From Aureimonas fodinaquatilis (GTDB lineage: Bacteria; Pseudomonadota; Alphaproteobacteria; Rhizobiales; Rhizobiaceae), in NCBI RefSeq assembly GCF_008369445.1, contig NZ_VTWH01000001.1:1-64000 (forward strand): DNA of 64,000 bases, written 5' to 3'. Both the position numbers and the translations under genes were made by a program. This document shows positions 61,814 to 64,000 of this stretch, in pieces (within the stretch, counting starts at the first letter, position 1; the number at the start of each line of letters is the position of its first letter). The notes beneath the pieces are model-generated. The model worked only from the letters and a program-made list of their open reading frames with translations. It did not search any database and was not told the DNA's origin.

Positions 61814-62773
61814 ATGGCAAAAGCGCGGCAGGATGATGAACAGCGTCTGGACGACGCTGCACGAGCGGGCTGGCTTTACTATGTTGCGGGCAAGACCCAG
61901 GATGAAATTGCCAGAATTCTGGGAATATCGCGCCAGAGCGCTCAGAGACTGGTGTCGCTTTCGGTCAGCGCCGGTCTGGTCAAGGTCAGAATAGACCACC
62001 CTATTGCTGCCTGCCTTGATCTGGCGGCCTCGCTTCAGCGCAAATTCTCGCTGTCCTTTGCGCAGGTTGTGCCATCAGATCCTTCATCCAACTCCACCAC
62101 ATTGGGCATTGCGCTGGCGGGCGCAGCCGAGCTTGAGCGCCGGTTGAAAATTGCCGAGCCGCAAATCATTGCTATGGGAACCGGACGTTCGCTGAAGGCG
62201 GCTGTGGAGCATTTGCCGCAGATGCACTGCCCGCAGCACCGGATTGTTTCTCTGACCGGCAACATCACCCTGGATGGATCGGCATCGGTTTACAATGTCA
62301 TCTTTTCGATGGCCGATGCGGTGGAAGCACCACTGTTTCCCATGCCGTTGCCGGTGGTGGTGTCATCTTCGCAGGAGCGCGCGTTGCTGCACGAGCAGAA
62401 GGTGGTTCAGCGCACCTTATCGCTGGCGGCTGAAGCCAATGTGACCTTCGTCGGCATAGGCGAGATCAGTTCGGATGCCCCTCTGGTCAAGGACAGGTTC
62501 GTTTCGCCGGAAGAATGCGTGGAATTGTTGCGATTGGGAGCGGTGGGGGAAATCGTCGGCTGGGCTTTTGATCAGTCAGGCAGGATTCTGGACTGTCCGT
62601 TCAATGATCGGGTGGCCAGTGCGCCGCTTCCCAACACAAAGCAGTCAGAGGTGATTGCCATGGCGATGGGAGACACCAAGCTGGCAGCGATTCGCGCCGC
62701 ACTGGAGGGTCGCTTGATCAGCGGGCTTGTGACCGATGAGCGCACGGCCAGCCATTTGCTGCAAGGCGCGTAA
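61814..62773 (+). CDS. SorC/DeoR-type sugar-binding transcriptional regulator
   Basis: The 319-aa product has an N-terminal helix-turn-helix (GKTQDEIARILGISRQSAQRLVS, residues ~26-48) and a C-terminal sugar-phosphate-binding domain (IIAMGTGRSLKAAVEHLP, FVGIGEISSDAPLV, GAVGEIVGWAFDQSGRILD, TKQSEVIAMAMGDTKLAAIRAALEGRLISGLVTDE). Such proteins control sugar or polyol operons in response to a phosphorylated intermediate. ATG 61814 follows GGGGCAGG. It is 152 bases upstream of a sugar-type binding-protein gene, in the arrangement of rhizobial smo (sorbitol/mannitol) loci. Confidence 0.9.
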   Translation: MAKARQDDEQRLDDAARAGWLYYVAGKTQDEIARILGISRQSAQRLVSLSVSAGLVKVRIDHPIAACLDLAASLQRKFSLSFAQVVPSDPSSNSTTLGIALAGAAELERRLKIAEPQIIAMGTGRSLKAAVEHLPQMHCPQHRIVSLTGNITLDGSASVYNVIFSMADAVEAPLFPMPLPVVVSSSQERALLHEQKVVQRTLSLAAEANVTFVGIGEISSDAPLVKDRFVSPEECVELLRLGAVGEIVGWAFDQSGRILDCPFNDRVASAPLPNTKQSEVIAMAMGDTKLAAIRAALEGRLISGLVTDERTASHLLQGA

Positions 62774-62789
62774 CGGAAATCTACCACAG

Positions 62790-62818
62790 ATGGCAGTGCA
62801 GTTGCTGCACTGCGCCAT
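62790..62818. other. Hairpin downstream of the SorC-type gene
   Basis: GCAGTGCA (62793-62800) pairs with TGCACTGC (62806-62813), extended after a two-base bulge by ATGGC/GCCAT. No T-run follows. It could end the regulator transcript or serve as a regulator site. Confidence 0.45.
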
Positions 62819-62827
62819 GCAATTGAT

Positions 62828-62880
62828 TTGACAATTTTAAATTGCAATGGGAATTTGCCCATGATTTGAATAATTGCCCA
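62828..62880 (+). promoter_or_regulatory. Probable control region of the sugar ABC operon
   Basis: TTGACA (62828-62833) overlaps the perfect palindrome CAATTT-T-AAATTG (62832-62844). TTGCCCA occurs twice, at 62855-62861 and 62874-62880. No convincing -10 follows at 17 bases. An operator for the adjacent SorC-type regulator is the simplest reading. Confidence 0.4.
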
Positions 62881-62925
62881 AATATAAAGGGTGGCACGAA
62901 AAAAAGGTTGGGAGGCCTTCGATTC

Positions 62926-64000
62926 ATGTTCAGATATGCGCTCGCGGCAGGGGCTGCGGCGGTTTTCTCTTTGTCCGGTTACGCCGGAGCGCAGGAAACC
63001 TTGACAATCGCCACAGTGAACAATGGCGACATGATCCGGATGCAGGGTCTGACGCAGGATTTTACGGAAAAACATCCTGACATTGCGTTGAACTGGGTGA
63101 CGTTGGAGGAAAACGTTCTTCGCCAGCGCGTCACGACGGACATCGCCACCAAAGGCGGGCAGTTTGACGTTATGACCATTGGCACATACGAGGTGCCAAT
63201 CTGGGCCAAAAATCAGTGGTTGCTGCCTCTGGAAAATCTTGGGGCGGATTATGATGTCGACGACATTCTGCCGCCGATCCGCGAGGCTCTTTCTGCGGAT
63301 GGCAAGCTGTTTGCGGCGCCATTCTATGCCGAAAGCGCCATGACGCTTTACCGCAAAGACCTGTTCGAGGCGGCGGGGCTGACCATGCCGGAAGCGCCGG
63401 ACTGGGCGTTTATCGCGGAAGCAGCGCAAAAAATCTCTGAATCCAACAGCGATGTTTTCGGCATCTGCCTGCGCGGCAAACCGGGCTGGGGTGAAAACAT
63501 GGCGTTTCTGGGCTCCATGGCCCGCTCGTATGGCGCCAACTATTTCGATGCCAGCTGGCAGCCGCAGTTCGAGAGCGAAGGCTGGAAAAATGCGGTCAAT
63601 CTCTATGTTGAGATCATGACGAAATACGGCCCTCCGGGTGCCGCTTCAAACGGCTTCAACGAAAATCTGTCGCTGTTCAATCAAGGGCGTTGCGCCATGT
63701 GGATGGACGCCACTGTTGCGGCTTCATTCGTCACCAACCCCACTGAAAGTCAGGTTGCAGACAAGGTGGGCTTTGCGCCATTTCCCTGTGGCATAGAGAA
63801 TTGCCCGAACAAAGGGGCCAACTGGCTGTGGGCGTGGTCTCTGGCCATTCCGGCCGGTTCGCAGAAAGCAGAAGCGGCTGAAAGCTTTATCAGCTGGGCA
63901 ACCTCTCGGGCCTATGCGGAACTTGTGGCGGAAAAGGAAGGCTGGGCCAATGTGCCGCCAGGCACACGCACCTCGCTTTATGAAAACCCGCAATACACAG
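62926..64000 (+). CDS. Sugar/polyol ABC transporter substrate-binding protein (partial)
   Basis: The frame is open to the window edge, so the C-terminus is missing; 358 residues are seen. A signal peptide (MFRYALAAGAAAVFSLSGYAGAQ) precedes a family 1 extracellular binding domain: FTEKHPDIALNWVTLEENVLRQRVTTDIATKGGQFDVMTIG, LFAAPFYAESAMTLYRKDLFEAAGL, GRCAMWMDATVAASFV and GFAPFPCGIENCPNKGANWLWAWSLAIPAGS. The pattern is that of SmoE-type sorbitol/mannitol binding proteins. ATG 62926 follows GGAGG at a slightly long spacing. Permease and ATPase genes should follow outside the window. Confidence 0.88.
   Translation, partial: MFRYALAAGAAAVFSLSGYAGAQETLTIATVNNGDMIRMQGLTQDFTEKHPDIALNWVTLEENVLRQRVTTDIATKGGQFDVMTIGTYEVPIWAKNQWLLPLENLGADYDVDDILPPIREALSADGKLFAAPFYAESAMTLYRKDLFEAAGLTMPEAPDWAFIAEAAQKISESNSDVFGICLRGKPGWGENMAFLGSMARSYGANYFDASWQPQFESEGWKNAVNLYVEIMTKYGPPGAASNGFNENLSLFNQGRCAMWMDATVAASFVTNPTESQVADKVGFAPFPCGIENCPNKGANWLWAWSLAIPAGSQKAEAAESFISWATSRAYAELVAEKEGWANVPPGTRTSLYENPQYT

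Overview
The window is a contiguous stretch of an alphaproteobacterial chromosome, most likely from the order Hyphomicrobiales (Rhizobiales). I infer this from gene order as well as gene content. The runs dnaJ-cobS-cobT, aroK-aroB, xerD-accA, secA-peptidylprolyl isomerase-argJ-GNAT-mutT, comF-grxC-nitrilase-DUF1178, chaC/DUF2125-tyrC-hisC-chorismate mutase-metX-metW and DUF3108-rpmB are typical of that order. The intergenic palindromes of the 'agagcatttt...' and 'gcaattctggac...' types are also typical. I cannot name the genus. No insertion sequence, phage, CRISPR array, rRNA or tRNA was recognised. No gap between called genes exceeds 300 bases.

Layout. 1-6212: the tail of an autotransporter-like outer-membrane protein, a 4 x 59-bp palindromic tandem repeat, an M20 amidohydrolase, a D,D-carboxypeptidase, a His-rich COG0523 GTPase, a TusA-like protein, DUF924 and a TIGR02444-type protein. 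6235-16295: a divergent catabolic cluster. On the minus strand are aldehyde dehydrogenase, a betaine-type ABC importer with two permeases, an FAD amine oxidoreductase and RidA. On the plus strand are a GntR/UTRA regulator, a UbiD decarboxylase and its UbiX prenyl-FMN partner. The control region between them carries the same 10-bp motif next to both predicted promoters. This is the best candidate for an undescribed pathway. 16397-23151: nucleotide-sugar genes for dTDP-L-rhamnose (rfbCBD, with rfbA divergent) and for a UDP-N-acetyl-6-deoxy-L-hexosamine, without glycosyltransferases.

23272-31275: amino-acid genes. metY, metX and metW make methionine by way of O-acetylhomoserine; tyrC, hisC and a chorismate mutase-domain protein serve aromatic amino acids. 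31397-38343: assorted housekeeping genes (aldo/keto reductase, methyltransferase, gloB, EamA exporter, DUF3108, rpmB), then a YhhQ-type queuosine-precursor transporter preceded by a compact candidate preQ1-I riboswitch, then a phytase-like secreted protein. 38346-42517: cobT, cobS, a J-domain protein and bolA. 42514-48440: DUF1275, aroB, aroK, a small membrane protein, xerD, accA and an L,D-transpeptidase lipoprotein.

48495-60955: a secreted protein of unknown function, secA, a parvulin isomerase, argJ, GNAT, a mutT-type hydrolase, a methyltransferase, comF, grxC with an unusual CGFC site, a nitrilase, DUF1178, two overlapping DUF1289 paralogs and hemF. 61242-64000: a small hypothetical gene, a SorC-family regulator, and the start of a sugar or polyol ABC importer operon that runs off the window.

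Starts were moved inward from the longest open frame wherever a Shine-Dalgarno sequence, a stop/start overlap or the usual family N-terminus favoured it. All functions are assigned from recognised motifs and family resemblance, not from database searches.
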